DNA from: Amphimedon queenslandica
Lineage: Eukaryota > Porifera > Demospongiae > Haplosclerida > Niphatidae
DNA length: 64,000 nucleotides
NCBI RefSeq assembly: GCF_000090795.2
Contig: NW_003546336.1
Location: forward strand, 118,162-182,161
Direction: 5' to 3'
Of the stretch, positions 1 through 15,300 are shown in pieces. Under the pieces are notes generated by a model that worked only from the letters and a program-made list of their open reading frames with translations, was not told where the DNA came from and ran no database searches. How positions within the stretch are numbered: the stretch's first letter is position 1; each line of letters begins with the position of its first letter. The translations under genes and the position numbers were made by a program.

Positions 1-60
1 TCACATTCGTAATTTCTTTGATCACATCTCAACAATGAACTGTTAGTTATTATACATGTA

Positions 61-112
61 ATATGCACATACATGTACATGTACATGTACATGTACATGT
101 ACATGTATACAT
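61..112. repeat. (ACATGT/GTACAT)n tract, one of many
   Basis: Perfect hexamer array of TACATG units. Shorter runs of the same self-complementary hexamer occur in nearly every intron and spacer of the window (for example 1371-1380, 1638-1676, 8580-8630, 12900-12990). Confidence 0.85.
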
Positions 113-380
113 TAAATCATGTACCCTGCATGTACATGTATAGCTGAGGGGGAAATTTAATGAATTAGGCATTTTGATAGCCATTTGAAATTAAAGTTTA
201 AACCCACCATTGTAACCTTTATGTGCATGCTCAATGGCAATATGGCCATAATCAAAACCCTCCAATCACTCAAAAAATTGGCAGTTGCCAAAATTTTATT
301 CCTGAAAAAATTACCATGTATAGTACATGTACATGTGCATACTACATGCATTATATACTGTATTTATTTATTTTGTGTAG

Positions 381-3300
381 CTGAATCACAGGGCAGTATC
401 TGTTCCTGTTCTACTTCTCGTTTTGTTATTTCTTTGCTGAAGATGTTGACTACGGAAAACAAATCAGTTGATCTTTCTATGTTCATAAATGAAGGATTGC
501 TTGGATTAGTACAGTCTATTTTTAAGTAAGTAAAGCTTTTAGATGTTTTCATTTGTAAGCTACATGTACAAACATGCATATACATGTGCATGTACATGTA
601 TATGTGCATACACATAGATATTAGGCCACAACATACATGTACATGTACATGTACAGTATAACTGTACTTTATATCATTATCGTTTAATGATACCCTTGTT
701 ATAATAATGCGTCTAATACATGTAAATTTTTGGCCATAAAATTAATGTGCTGTATTTTAAGTAACATTCATTTGAATAAATATATGTACATGTACATGTA
801 CATATTACATGTATATATTGTAGATGTAGGCTTTAGGCAAAAAAACACTTGCATACATGTGCATGTATTTATAACAGTACTACTATAGTAACTGTACTGT
901 TTGTCATGGTCCTTTTAAAAAGAGGTACTAGCAAATCATTTTTATACTAACATGTAACAGATACTAACATTATATGTGTACATGTACTTTTTATAACAGT
1001 ATTAATTGTACACATATATTGTTATTTGTGTTAATAAATTAGTTCTTTTACTTTTTTACGTACATGTACATGTACATTAATCTATCTTCCCATTGTAGAT
1101 TAACTGGTGTTTCAGAGCTTGAAGAGAAGGTTGAAGAGACTAAATCAAATCCCACTGGTAGCGGTACAACAGCAGTACCAGTAGTGGAGTTTGCTAACTC
1201 ACAGAACTCACCCAATCCTCCTGTCACTGGGGTAGAGGTCATCCCACGACTCACTCCAGGGACAAGAGTTCAACGTGGACCGGATTGGAAGTGGGGGGAT
1301 CAGGTACTGTAATAGTGTACATGTATTATTATAACGTTCAAATAATCTTGTATATGTATGCATGTACATGTACATGTAATGTAGTTTCAGTCTCAAATTT
1401 TTGTGATTTTACAAAAAATTGAGTGTTAAAAATTTTGTGAATTACATGTGACATCAATGCATGCATGATGACTGTAGTAGTCTAGTACGTAAAATTTCAC
1501 AAAAATTTTAAGAATATTCAACCTAGAAATTTGAAGCAATGTACATGTAGTGTTATTTTGTAAATTTGTGTACATTTTGTATGTACATTTACATGTATGT
1601 GCATATGCATGTGTGCTGATATGTACGTATACTGTTTGTACATGTACATGTACACGTACATGTACATTGTACATGTAGGGGAAATATTCAGTAATTTTTT
1701 ACATTGTAATTGCATATACTTTATGCTTGCAAAAAAATTATTATAAATATTATTATTTTTATATTTTAATATTATATTATTTATTTTGTAGAATGGTCCT
1801 CCCCCGGGTGAGGGTACAGTAATCAGTGAGGTTGGCAGTGATGGCTGGGTGAGGGTCAGGTGGGACACTGGCTCAGTTAATTCTTATCGAATGGGAAAAG
1901 AAGATAAGTTTGATTTAGCGCTGGCTCCGTCAGAATTGTTACCAAAAACTAAACCTGAAGAGAAAAAGGAAGATATTAAGGATACTCAAATTTCTGAAGG
2001 TATTTTTATACCAGCATATTGTGTACAGGGTTTCCCCATTAAAGCATGCTAAGTGAGCTAAACAGCATGAGCTTCATGAGCTGACAAGCACTACAATACA
2101 GTACATGGCATTTGGAGCAACTTTTAGAATTGATTAAAAATTTAAATTTGATCAGAATTGGCTCAAACTTTGTACACAGCATAAGTACATGTACATGTAT
2201 ATGTATCAGAAAAATGATTAAAATGGAGAAGTTTCTCCTTGTGATTTTTGTCGAAATACCCTTTACTATAGTACAAGGCCCTTGGGAACAACTTGACAAT
2301 CCTAAGCCAAAATCCTGTGGGAAGTTATGAATGCGTACATTTATATTGCTTTTATATGTGCATGCATGTTTTAAATTATACTGCAAAATTAAGCATGCAC
2401 ATGTACCACTCATTAATTCACGTCATAAATAAATGTACATGTACGTACCTTGTGTAAATATTATCCTATTATTCACTGTGTACTCTATTGCAGGATTAAC
2501 TTTAGAACCAAAGTGTATCGATGATTCTACTAAAATTGTTGTCAGGTCTTGTGTTCATCTTCTACGCTGCATATCAATTGGTCTTGGCATTCACGCAACA
2601 GGGATACCCTCATCAGTAGCTAACTCACTCGCATCTCATTTACTTCATGTTTTATCAAGCAGTATGGAAAAAAGTTAGTTAATAGGGTATTTTTTCTTTT
2701 TTAATTTTTTTGCTCATTTGAGCTTAGAATGCAATATTAGATTTTATTAATATCTAAAATTTTGATCATAAAATTGTTATGTTTTTAAAAAATTTGGAAA
2801 TGTTTACAATTGAATTTTTAACTTAAACACATGTTCATGATATTATCTGTACGACACACATGCATTTAAATTGTATTGTCCAAATGACTCCTTATTCTAA
2901 TCTTCTATATACATATAGATGTACATGTATATACCATGTATTTTTAATTTGCTATTATTATTATTATAAATCCCTGTAGGTGATGATAACAGTGGTATTT
3001 ATTCAATCCAGCATTACATGTGGGCTACCTTTGGTTTCCTTCGTGGTATTGTGACTAGCACTGACGTTGGGTCTGCCTTCTGTACTCCTCTATGGGCTAA
3101 GCTAATAATGAATATGGTGGACAGTTTCTGCTCTCCTACAGAATCAGCTCCATCTTCTATTAAGCACTCTAGTGTCATTCATCAGGTATGCACGATATTT
3201 GTGTTGTCACTATTAATTTTGAATTTTATTCTAAAAATTATCTATAGCATACCATATACATGTAGCTTGTTTTTCAGAATAATTTTTTTAAGTTTGTGAT

Positions 3301-6300
3301 TTTTTGAAGATTCATAACATAAAAATTTAATGCAGTAAAAGATCGCTGAATTGTAGACAATCATGAAAATTAAATTAATCTTGTCAACTTCCAGATATAG
3401 GTCATTTGCAAAAATTATTATCCTCAAAAACCTTGCTATACATGCACAACATTAATAATAATGTTATCATGATAGTACTAATATTAATACTTGTCTTGTT
3501 TTTAGGTTCTTTTCTTAAGATTTTTGAGATCATTTCTCTCTTCGTGGCCAGAGGGACAACACAAAACCTCACAGTCAGAGCTGATACACCACCTATTTCG
3601 CATGCTAGGCTACATCATGGTACTCTGCAAGGTCCCTTTTGACGGAGGGCAGCCTCTCTCCGGGAGAAAAAGAGTCAAAATCCACACGGCACCCACTGCC
3701 TCCTTTAGCAGCACCATAGCTGAGGAATGCATTGTTTTATTGAGGAAGCTCCACCCTCTTCCGGCCTGGAATGATATTGTGAATGAGTTTATTGGAAGTG
3801 CTCTTCAGAATATTCCTCAGTTGGTGTTCCCTGCTCAGTTTGTGTCTCAGGATGACAGCATTGAAGAGATGTCTTCAGCTCACAAGGAACAAGTATGCTA
3901 GTGTTGCATGTTAATGAGGGTTGGGGTCAATGTAGGCCAAAGATTTTACAGTGGACTGTAGTGTGTAGCGTGGAAATTTCGGAGGGAGTAAAATTTGGCA
4001 ATTTTGCTAAATTTTGGTGAAAGGAGGATTTTAATTTGGCAAATTTCTGGCCATGTGCCATTGAGCATGTGCATAATGGCTGAAAATGGCAGATAATTTA
4101 TTGGCAGGGATTTAATATTGGCAATTGGTGTTATGAAGAAATTGCCAATATAAAATTCACCAATTTCATTCCACGGGCAAATTTTCCAAATATTACTTCT
4201 GCCAATAAATCATCTTGTACGGTATTACAGTACATGTACATGTACACAATGCATGTAGCAGGAAATTTTGGAGGGAATTTAATTTAACGAATTGGCGTTT
4301 TGATAGCCATTCACCAAAATAAAAATCCGCCATTTTGAGCCATTATGTACATGCTCAATGGCACGTGGCCACAAATTTGCCAAATTGAAAATCTGCCAAT
4401 CACCAAAATTTAGCAATCCGCCAAATTTTACTCCCTCCAAAACTTCCTGCTATATGGTAAATAATTTGCCATATTGAAAGACCATTACATTTACATTTAT
4501 TATAACGAGTTATTAAACTGTTAATCATGTACGATGTGATATTAATTAACTATTTGCACATGTACATTGATATGATAATTTTCATGCAATTACTATTACT
4601 ATTACTGCAACAAATGTAAACTTTACTTATTACATAGTTGCAATTGGATATGGATCGTTATGGCACAGCACTGGCAGTTCTATCAGTAATAGGTGGATTG
4701 GATGATAGACCAAGGATTGGAGGTCTTGTCCAACATGAGGAACTTGGTGTTGGAACGATTGCTAAGGTTCAGAGCAAGAACAAAGTCGCTGTTTTGTTTC
4801 ATGGAGGAAGGAGAGCTAAGCTCTGTCTCATTGCGACGCTTAAAACGGTGAGCTTAGAATTAAAATGCAATTTTTAATCACGATGGATCAGAATGGTCCC
4901 ATGGTGTAATGGTTAGCACTTTGGACTTTGAATCCAACGATCCGAGTTCAAATCTCGGTGGGACCTCTTTTTTTTCTTTTTTTGTTTATTAATTTCATTC
5001 TTTTTTTATATTTTTTTACAGTTGAAAGTTTTGGATTTTCATGTTAACCAGCTTCCAATGAGTAATACTGTTACAGGGATATGGACTAGCCTTGTCCGTC
5101 TTGCTGGCTCTGGGGATGGAGCATTCTCTTCATTTTTAACTTCAACTGCAGCTCCTAATTTAGTCACAAGCACATCGAGCAATAAAACCTCTTCCAAGAA
5201 ATTAGATGGAAAAGGTAATTTTATTAATAACATAGCACTTTTGAAAGTTTAGTAATTTATTTAATATGTGTACATTTGTTAGATAGAAAGAGAAATTTTG
5301 TTTCTTATAATAATAATTTTTTTACAATTTTTTAGAAATTGACATGGCTGCTTTGCGAAGACAGCAAATAAGATTGGGCTTACTGAAAGCTGCCAGAGTC
5401 CTGTTCAGCCAACAGGAAAACCTTTTACAAATAATGACAAGCAAATCAGACGTCATTGATGATGAGTATCAATACAGCTTATTCCAACAGTTACTAAGTG
5501 CAGCTACTAGGCCCTCACCTGTTAAAGCAATGTTTGGGAAAGAGGAACTAGAGGGAGCTGCTGTGTCTATTTGTCAGTATTTAGCAGCTGAAGTTCACAG
5601 TCCTCAGACAAACGAGGCTACTCAAAAGAAGCAGCCACGGAAAGTGTCTACTTCTGCAAAGAAGACTCAGTCAGTTCAAAGTACTAGTGCTCCAGCAGTG
5701 GCACCTGCTGTACCTGAACCACCTCCTCCTTCTAGGATAGTATCACAAATAATGGAAATGGGATTTCAGAGAAGGAGAATAGAATATGCCATTCAAGTAA
5801 GCATATATACACATGTACATGTACATATAATTTTATGTTCTGCCTTTAACATTTCTTGCACAAAATAATTTACAAATCCTTAAAAATAACTTATTTTATG
5901 GATTAAATATTCATTGTTCGATAGTCACTGTAGTGGGGTCTAACATGAATTTCATTATTGTGGATATGAATTTTGCTTTCTATTATACATTTGCAAATCA
6001 CAAAAAGATTTCTTACTACATGTAGTCATGTACATACATGTATATAATTCTTTGTATCAATAATGTTTTATTTAATAAAACACATGTACATGTATATGTG
6101 TATGATATTTTTAATCAATAATGATGTTTTATTATTATGCATGTGTACATTAGTATGTTGTATCAAAAGTGATGTTTTATTATAATGCATTCCTTTGTAG
6201 ATGACTGGTATTACCAGTAATGTTGAAAACCTCATCGCTTGGCTACTCGATCACACTCATCTTGAAATCCCTGACGTCGAACCACCAGCGAAACCCACCG

Positions 6301-9300
6301 TACAGCCTCCCCCTCCTCCCATTCCTCCTCCTCCCATTGAACCATTGGAGTCAGTTGAGGTTAAGTCCGACAGCTCCTCAGGGGATGAGAGTGCTGATGA
6401 TAGCGACTCATTTGATTATGACATTGAAGACCAAATACCTCCTTTTGGTACGATAGTTATACTGTATACGTGTAGTTTAGAGGGCTTTAAATTTTTTGGA
6501 TTTTACAATATTTTTATTTTACTCTACCGTATAGCATAAATTATTTTAGAGGGCTTTAAATTTTGTGGATTTTGTAATATTTTTTAAATTTTACTGTACC
6601 ATACATGTATAGCGTAAATTATTGTAGACAGCTTTAAGTTTCGTGAGTTTTATAATTCTTTGAAGATTTGTAAAAGTTACATTTAGTTTCACAAAATTTA
6701 GCTTATTATAGTATAAGATGGCTGACAGCATAATTTCACAAAAATTAAATCAGCAAATTACATGTACATTTTAAGGCTATTTCACAAAATTTACAGCCCT
6801 TATACTATAATCATTCTTATTATAATATTACTTATTATTATTATTTCTCTAGGCTCAACTTTGCCTTACAAAACAATTGATCAGTTCAAGAATGCTGAAG
6901 AATACTCACGTTATGTGTGTGACACAATAAATGTTGGAGTCTCTGTTCGATGTATTGAAAATTGTGGAGACGTCAGAAAAGGAGACACTGGTAGAGTGAC
7001 TAAGGTCAGCCTTCACTTTAATCTTTGTTCAATTACCATAATTACCATAATGTACATGTACATGTAGTTTTAATAATTTGTGATTGCTAATTTTTGTGAT
7101 TAATGTGTTTTACACAATGCACACGCGTACATGTAATTTAGTGAATTTGTGGCTATGTGCTTGTGAGCATAAGATAGTAGAGTAATGGCGAGTTGTTTTA
7201 TTTTGGCAAACAACTATCAAAATCCAAAGTGTGAAAAGTTGCCCACTCCAAATTTACTCACTACACATGCAATGTATAGTATACAGTATCTATTCATACA
7301 TGTAGGTATACATGTAGGTGAAGGAATAGGGGAGCCAGGGGGCCCCAATAAAAACCCCTAACAGTAACAGAAGTGCAATTTTTACTTTGCCATTATGCTT
7401 CTATTTATTGTATGTATGCAATACTTGCTTGATTGCCCCCCCCCCCCAAATACAAATTTCATTCCTATACTTTATACATGTACATGTACATGTAGTTTTA
7501 ATAATTTGTGATTGCTAATTTTTGTAATTAATTTGTTTTACACAATGCACACGCGTACATGTAATTTAGTGAATTTGTGGCTATGTGCTTGTGAGCATAA
7601 GATAGTAGAGTAATGGCGAGTTGTTTTATTTTGGCAAACAACTATCAAAATCCAAAGTGTGAAAAGTTGCCCACTCCAAATTTACCCACTACACAATGTA
7701 TAGTATACTGTATCTATTCATACATGTAGGTATACATGTAGGTGAAGGAATAGGGGAGCCAGGGGGCCCCAATAAAAACATCTAACAGTAACAGAAGTGC
7801 AATTTTTACTTTGCCATTATGCTTCTATTTATTGTATGCATGCAATACTTGCTTGATTGCCCCCCCAATACAAATTTCATTCCTATACTTTATGCTATTA
7901 TCAATTTATCATATCTCTTATCATTAATAGATTGATAGAGAAGATGTTCATAGTTTACATGTCCAAGTCCTGTGGAGCAGAAAATCAGGAACTTACTGGG
8001 TGAAGTATTCAGCCATTGAGTTCATTGGATCACCCAATGGACAAAAACCTGCTTTTAAAGTTGGGGATAGAGTCAGAGTAAAGAAATCAGTGAAATCACC
8101 AAAGTCAGTCATTTTGTACAGCCTGTATGTAATACTATTATTATTGTTACATTGTTATTGTAGATATAAGTGGGGCTGTGTTACTCATGGTAGTATTGGC
8201 ACTGTCCGTTCGATAAATAGAAATGGGCAGGATATTTGTGTGGACTTTGCTGAACAAAGCAACTGGACTGGATTAATATCAGAAATGGAACTTGTTCCTG
8301 GAATCCACCCAAGACACAAGTAACCAACAATAATAGTATTAATGTAATTAATGTAATTAATGTACAAATATGCATTAATTACATTAATTATGTACTGTAT
8401 AGCCGATAATTTTTGAGGGGTTAAATTTTAGCAAATTTGGTATTTTTGGTAGCCATTTGCCAAATTAAAACCCACCATTTGTGTATGGGCATATACTCAA
8501 TGGCAATGGCATATGGCCACAAATTTGCTAAATTAAAATAGCAATTTGCCAAAATTTCTTTCCTCCAAAATTACTATACGTACATGTACATGTACACGTA
8601 CATGTACATGTACACGTACATGTACATGTTTTTTTTTCATTTTATATCTCTACAAACTTGATACATGTACATGTATTAGCCATGCTACATGAAGAATAAT
8701 ACATACACAGTACATGTACATATATTATATTCTCTACATTATAGGTGTGATGGCTGTCAAATGAATCCCATTGAAGGCCCAAGGTTTCATTGCCAAGTGT
8801 GTGCTGACTTTGATTTCTGTAAGGAGTGCTTCATTCACGGTCAATCACATGATCATGCTTTTGAGAGGATCGATGATCAAGGACAGGCAGCAGTTTATGT
8901 AGGATCACCAAAGTCCTGTAGACTTGCTATTAAACAAAGGAAAAAAGTAAATATTAATTATAAACATTAATATTAGTGATGGGTGATTCCAAGTCCAGAG
9001 TATTCAATCCTTTGATTCTGAATGGAATCGTACTCGTAACGAAAGAGTAGTGAGAATCGTTTGAAACGATTCTGAAGTAAACCACACATTAATAATATCT
9101 AATAAACCAGTAGTTAATATCTTCATTATTCATTGTTATTTCTGTAATTGATAACATGGGGCTTTGTGCATGCACAGAGTGGTATTCGATTCTAGAGGTG
9201 GGCGATACGATACCAAAGTACTCATATATCCGGTACCAAGTACTCGATACCAAATCCTGGTATTGGGTAGTGTAGTGACTATGCCCAATCACACCTTCTT

Positions 9301-12300
9301 TGACGTCATAATGACAGCCACACCCTTTCATAATTATAAAAATGGCGGATGATTTCCCTTTATTTTTATTAATAACTAATTATAACTTATTTGCGCATGC
9401 GCAGTAGCTGACTACTCATTCAGTACCGTACAGAAGGAAATTTTGGAGGGACTAAATTTTGGCGAATTGCTAAATTTTGAATGATTGGCGAATTTTAATT
9501 TGGCGAATTTGTGGCCATGTGCTATTGAGCATGCGCATAATGGCTCAAAATGGTGAATTTTTATTTTGGCGAATGGCTATCAAAATGCCAAATTCGCCAA
9601 ATTTGACTACCTCCAAAATTTCCTTCCATACAGTATTCAATATCATCAATACTGATACTCAGACTACTTAGTATCGGTATCGATTCAAAATTTCTAGACT
9701 CAATCTTTAATCAATGTTTTGTTTTTACAAATGTAGGGGCATATTATCCCCCTTCAAAAATTGCATTAGATTTAAATCAATATCGCGCAGAAAGAAGTGT
9801 AAAGTGCTTTATTACTGAATCTCATTTTAAACACTATTATTTGTAAAAGCTATCATGGGTTGCATAACAATGTGGTTAACACTTCTGTCCTTGTGTAAAC
9901 TGTGAAGCTACAATGTACATATATAATACAGAGACATTTTAACATTTTAAAAATTGTTAAAACTTTTAAAAATTGTACTTGGAATGGGCTCAGACTCTCT
10001 ATAAATGTACATACTTGCATATATAATTTTTATATTTTGTTACAGAAGATGTTGGGAGGCTCAATTGTCAATGAATGGGATCAAATTATTCGTCATCTCT
10101 CAGTTTCAAGTAATGAAGGACAAGCAATGAGACTTTATGATGGAACTGAAGCTACCTACTGGCAGTCTAGTGGCCCTCAGGGAAAGGTAGCTTCACTATA
10201 TATATTATTATTGATTCTTATTTTAGTTGTGTTACAACATAAGTTTTTATGTACATGTACATGCATTATATTTGTATACAAAAAGCATAAAATAAGGTAC
10301 CTATACCAAGAATGCTATCTCAACATAAAATAGTGAGTATTTGATATTTTTCAGTCAGCAAGGCTGTTGCTATATGTATTTATAAAAATTCTTATGTTGT
10401 CAATTGATTATGATCAAATACCGTAATTAGATAAATTTGAAGAAGGGGATACCGTAAACGTAAAAAAATTCGTGGTAAAACAATTCATGGTTTAGCTCCA
10501 GAAGGCCCAGAAATTAATTTTCGCTGGAATTAACTTTCGTGGGGGGTGTGTCCGTTCATTGCTAAACGTGTACATGCACGTGATCAGAACAGAAAGGGTT
10601 AATTTTTAATTTTCATGGATTTTTCGTCCCACAAAAAACACGAAAATTAAATTGCAACAAATTTTTTTACGTTTATGGTACTGTGCTGAGAGTACATGAA
10701 ACGGTTCTCTTTTGCAGCCTTGAGCACTGTTATTTTGTACCCTGACTACAAATATGCATAACATACATGTATTTATTTTATTTGTATACCAAAGTACAGA
10801 AAATATTTATTATTGTATACTAATAACTTATACAATGTACATGTACTTACCATATTTATATCTGTATGAACTAACATGTATAGTCATTTTATTTATTATT
10901 TGTACATACATGTAGCACTGGATTCGTTTGGAAATCCAACCAAATATCCTCATTGAGCAACTCTCCATACAACTCTCACCTCTTGATGCCAGCTACATGC
11001 CATCCACCATTGTAATACTCACTGGACAAACTGTTGGTGGATTAAAAGAATTTAAGAGTGTCGCCATTCCATCTAATGCCAGGGAATATACTCTCTTATC
11101 CGGTCTGACTGATGTCAGTAATATCACTTGTATCCATTCTTTATTAACAGTTTTTATTGTAGTATTATGCTGTCATTGAGCTATCAATAAGAGCCTGCAA
11201 GAGTGGTGGGATTGATACTAAAGTTCATGGTGTCTCTGTTCTTGGTAGAGTTGATATGACAGATAAAGAAGTCGCTGCAAACTTTTCATTTTTGACTGTT
11301 GATGATGCCCTTGATGATGATACTAATAATATGTATTCAAGGAGGAGACTGGATCTATTGTCTACTGATACTCACGGGAACAAAGTGTTTGTTTGGGGTC
11401 TTAATGATATGCGGCAGTTAGGGACTGACCTCTCTGAAGCAAAAGTATGGGATAATACATGTACATGTATTTTGTTACGTATTATGTGAAGGGTGGGCAT
11501 TATTCAATGGTGTCTAGTAGTGTCTGAAGCAAAAGTATGGGATAATACATGTACATGACATGTACATGCATTTTGTTACATACAGTATACATGTACATGT
11601 ATGTTAAGGGTATGCATTATTGAATAGTGTCTATACCAGTTCATACACAGTATAAGGACATGTATGCATATCAGAAAAATTATCAAAATGGAGATTTCTC
11701 TTCTTATGATTTTCGTCATAATAGTATAGTATCTTTGGCCCAATTTTTGAGCAACTTGACAATCCACTGACAAGAATTTGCATGAGCACTAAACCCTGCT
11801 GTACATGTACATGCATATATTGAATTGTGATACCTTACATTATGTATTATACTGTAGGTAAAGAGCCCAATTGAGAGCCGTACTTTAGCCAGACTGCACC
11901 CAATTCAGTTTGCCGGTGGATCAAAATGCTCCTTTGTAGTCTCTGATGATGGAAAAGTAAAATATTTATAATCATTATTATTACATAAAAGCTTAATGTT
12001 TTTGTCCATCAGGTATTTGCGTGTGGTGAAGGCTCTAGTGGTAGACTGGGAATAGGTGGATTTGCTAATATTCGAATGCCACATCAAATCTCATCATTAA
12101 GTATGTATGTAGTGAGGAAGGTAGCAGTTAGTTGTGCTGGAAGACATGTTCTAGCAGTTACTGCTGATGGGAAGGTATTCTCATGGGGAGATGGACAGTA
12201 TGGTCAGCTTGGTCATGGATCATTACAGTGAGTAGTAATATGCAGTAATAGTGGGAGAATTTGGCTGTACTTAATATTGGGATTGGATTGCTTTGTATTG

Positions 12301-15300
12301 TTGGTTTTTATATTGGGAATCAGCAGCCATGTGCCATTAAGCTTATATGCACAGAATAAAACAAAATGGATGGAAATTAATCAGCATAAAACTTTGCCAA
12401 TTTTCCCGCTATATAGGATTTAACGTACCATAGACTGGGAGATTTTTGTTGCTAAAATAATTTTGATTTAATGGCTAACAGTAAAATTTTAACACGCAAG
12501 ATATTTTTGTGACTTATAATGAGATATTATGGATATGCAAAGTAGTGATAATGTGAAAAATTTTATACCAATTATTTGTAATATAAAAATTTTTCAATCT
12601 ACAGTACATGAATTTGTAATTATTTTAATAGGAGTTACGACCGTCCTAAAATGATTGAAATTTTCCAAGCAAAGCACATACGAGAGGTATCATGTGGAAC
12701 TGGTCACAGTGCAGCTGTGTCTGTCAATGGAGAATTATTCACTTGGGGACAAGGAGCTGATGGCAGGCTGGGACATGGTGACTCTAACAATCAAACTAAA
12801 CCAAAACTGGTACATATATAAATGTACTAATATTAGTATTAATGAGTGAGGAAGATTATAAGAAGAGAAACAGAAATACATGTACATACACAATTACACA
12901 TGTACATGTACATACATATAGCAATTGAAAGACAATTATCCTTATTATACGCATGCTATATACATGTACATATACATGTACATGTACCCTCAAACTTTTG
13001 TGGTCAAATAATAATCTTCGCCATTAATTATAATTATGCTTAGCAATAGAAACAATTATGCACATACTGTGTACATGTACATGTATACATGCCTTCATAT
13101 TATATATACATGTACCGTATTTGCTCGATTAAACACCCGGGTGTTTATTTCTTAACAGGAAAAAAATCAGGTAAAAAAAACAAAAAAGCCTCTAGTAGGT
13201 TTGAACCCGCAACCTTCTAGCATTCCAAACTGTACTCCAACAGTTAGGCTATCTGGCACAATCTAGATCTAATGGCTCATATACTGGGTAAAATTATGCG
13301 TATCTATAGTTAGAAAATATTTGTCATGGGCATTTATTTAAGCAGGGCATTTATTCGAGCAAATACGGTACCTTCAAATTCCTAAAGTCAAATATTTTTT
13401 GATAGTCTTCTCCATAAAATTACAATAATTTCAGCTCACTACAATATAAAGCTTATAATGATGCTATTTTTTTATTATGATAGGTCCGTGCTCTAGAGAA
13501 GGTACGGATATCATGTGTGGCTTGTGGCTCAAGAAATGCCCACACTCTTGCTGCTGGGGATAATTCCCTGTGGGCCTGGGGCGATGGGTCTTTTGGTAAA
13601 CTGGGCCTCAAAGATGGGAGCTCGTCAACTGATGTTCCTGTTCAAGTCATCACTTTCCCATCTAACATTATTCAGATTGAGTGTGGGATGCACTTCTCTG
13701 TTCTCCTTACTAAAGAAGGAAAAGTTTATACATGGTATGTCTGTTAAAATGTATTATTTATTATATACATGTACACATCCAATAGTTGAAATCTTAATCA
13801 GGATTGATGTTAGCCTGAGTCAGACTTGAGATTGAGTATCATTGCTGATCAGGCATGATAAGCAATGATACTTGTCAGGACTGACTGATATCAGACTTGA
13901 TTCGTTCATTTTGGGCAATTTTGCTGATTCAGGCATGATTACTTTTGGTTGTGTAGGCAGTAGCCTATATGTAGGATTGAAGTTGGTTTTTCAAGATGGC
14001 TGCCATTTTTATGACTTTCAAACACTTATAACTCTTGTATCTTATGTTATACAGCCTTATAAATGGCTTAGATGAGCTCTCCTTCACTGAGCGATCTCCT
14101 GGTACCTTTAAAGTGGACTGTAATGTAGCGGAAGCTTTTCTGGAGAATAAGCCCAAATTCAAATTGCTGCGCAAAATTCTTCAAACTTTTTCTTCTTTCA
14201 TCTTTCTTCTATCAACACCGAAATCTTTTAAGCCAGGAAATTGCTCAGGTTGGCTTTTATATCATTCCTTTGTGCTTGGGTCAAGGACTGGAAAGGTGGT
14301 TTTAAAAGAAGCAAGAACAGAGAACAAAATGGAAGACAAAATCCAGCTTCAGACACCACATGGGTTTGTGGTTTGACGCCATTTTAATTGATGCACACAT
14401 GATCAACATAAATATAATTAACCTAACCACAGAATCATAACAGAATGTAATTTATTGATTTAAGAAAAAAGAATAGAAACAAGTATATTAAAAACATTAA
14501 AAATAGGAAAATAGTAGGATTGAATTGGGAAAAAAGTAAGGAAACAAGAGAGTACTGCATGAATAATAATCAGTTGTAATTATCCCAGCACACAGGCTGC
14601 TACATCATGTGACAACACTATAAAGTATTTATCTTCATGCAGTGGTGTAGGATTTTTTACCACACCAGTTTGCAAGTACCCTCTTGTTTCTTTACTTTCT
14701 TATCAATTCAATCCTACTACTTTTTCATTTTTAATGCATTTCATTTGCTTGTAATATTTATGATAATGATCACTTTTATGATAAAGATGACATAGAAAGA
14801 CATTAAAAAGTAGCTTGAAACTATTTGAGAAAGTTACAGCCAGTTGGAGGTGATGGAAGTATGATCCAGCTAGAGCCTCAGTTCTGCTGTTAAACAAAGC
14901 CAACTTGATCATTTACTTTATTGTGAAATAGTGTGAGCATTTCCCTTGATATTAATTTATTAAAAAATAAAAATATATTCTACCTTTTGAAACGCCGTAA
15001 GCAGCAATCGCTACCATTACCATGCATGTAGATTTATGCCATTACTTAGTACAGCAACTACGCATTTGGGTACACCAACATGGTTGTCATAAGACCAAAC
15101 CTCCTAAGTACCCTGCCAAATGAGTTATAGTAATTTCACTGGAAAGCTACAGATAGCGTAGTAACTTGGTAGACACTTCAACTGTTGAAATTTCAAGTAT
15201 ACAGTCATAGGGCTTATTCCAAGATAATTGATGTCATGCAGCTAGCCTCTGATTGGTCAGTTTTTGCTTAATTGCTCATGAATATTGATGAGGTATCTAA

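Larger units (their letters stand above)
8745..11260 (+). other. HERC2: HERC2 segment: ZZ zinc finger and DOC/APC10 domain
   Basis: The ZZ finger in exon 8745-8946 shows CDGC, CQVC, CKEC and HDH zinc-ligand pairs. The DOC/APC10 beta-sandwich begins in exon 10046-10186 ([13 protein letters not shown]) and runs through 10916-11113 and 11163-11260 ([25 protein letters not shown]). ZZ followed by DOC is a HERC2 hallmark. Confidence 0.9.

Noticed and set aside
13198-13270. Functional tRNA on the minus strand
   Set aside because: B box and part of the A box are present, but I could not pair a full acceptor stem; more likely the tRNA-like core of a mobile element.
14035-14376. 113-codon plus-strand ORF upstream of the metallopeptidase
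   Set aside because: It lies in the long direct repeat, and the second copy (17300-17620) has lost the frame. No motif.
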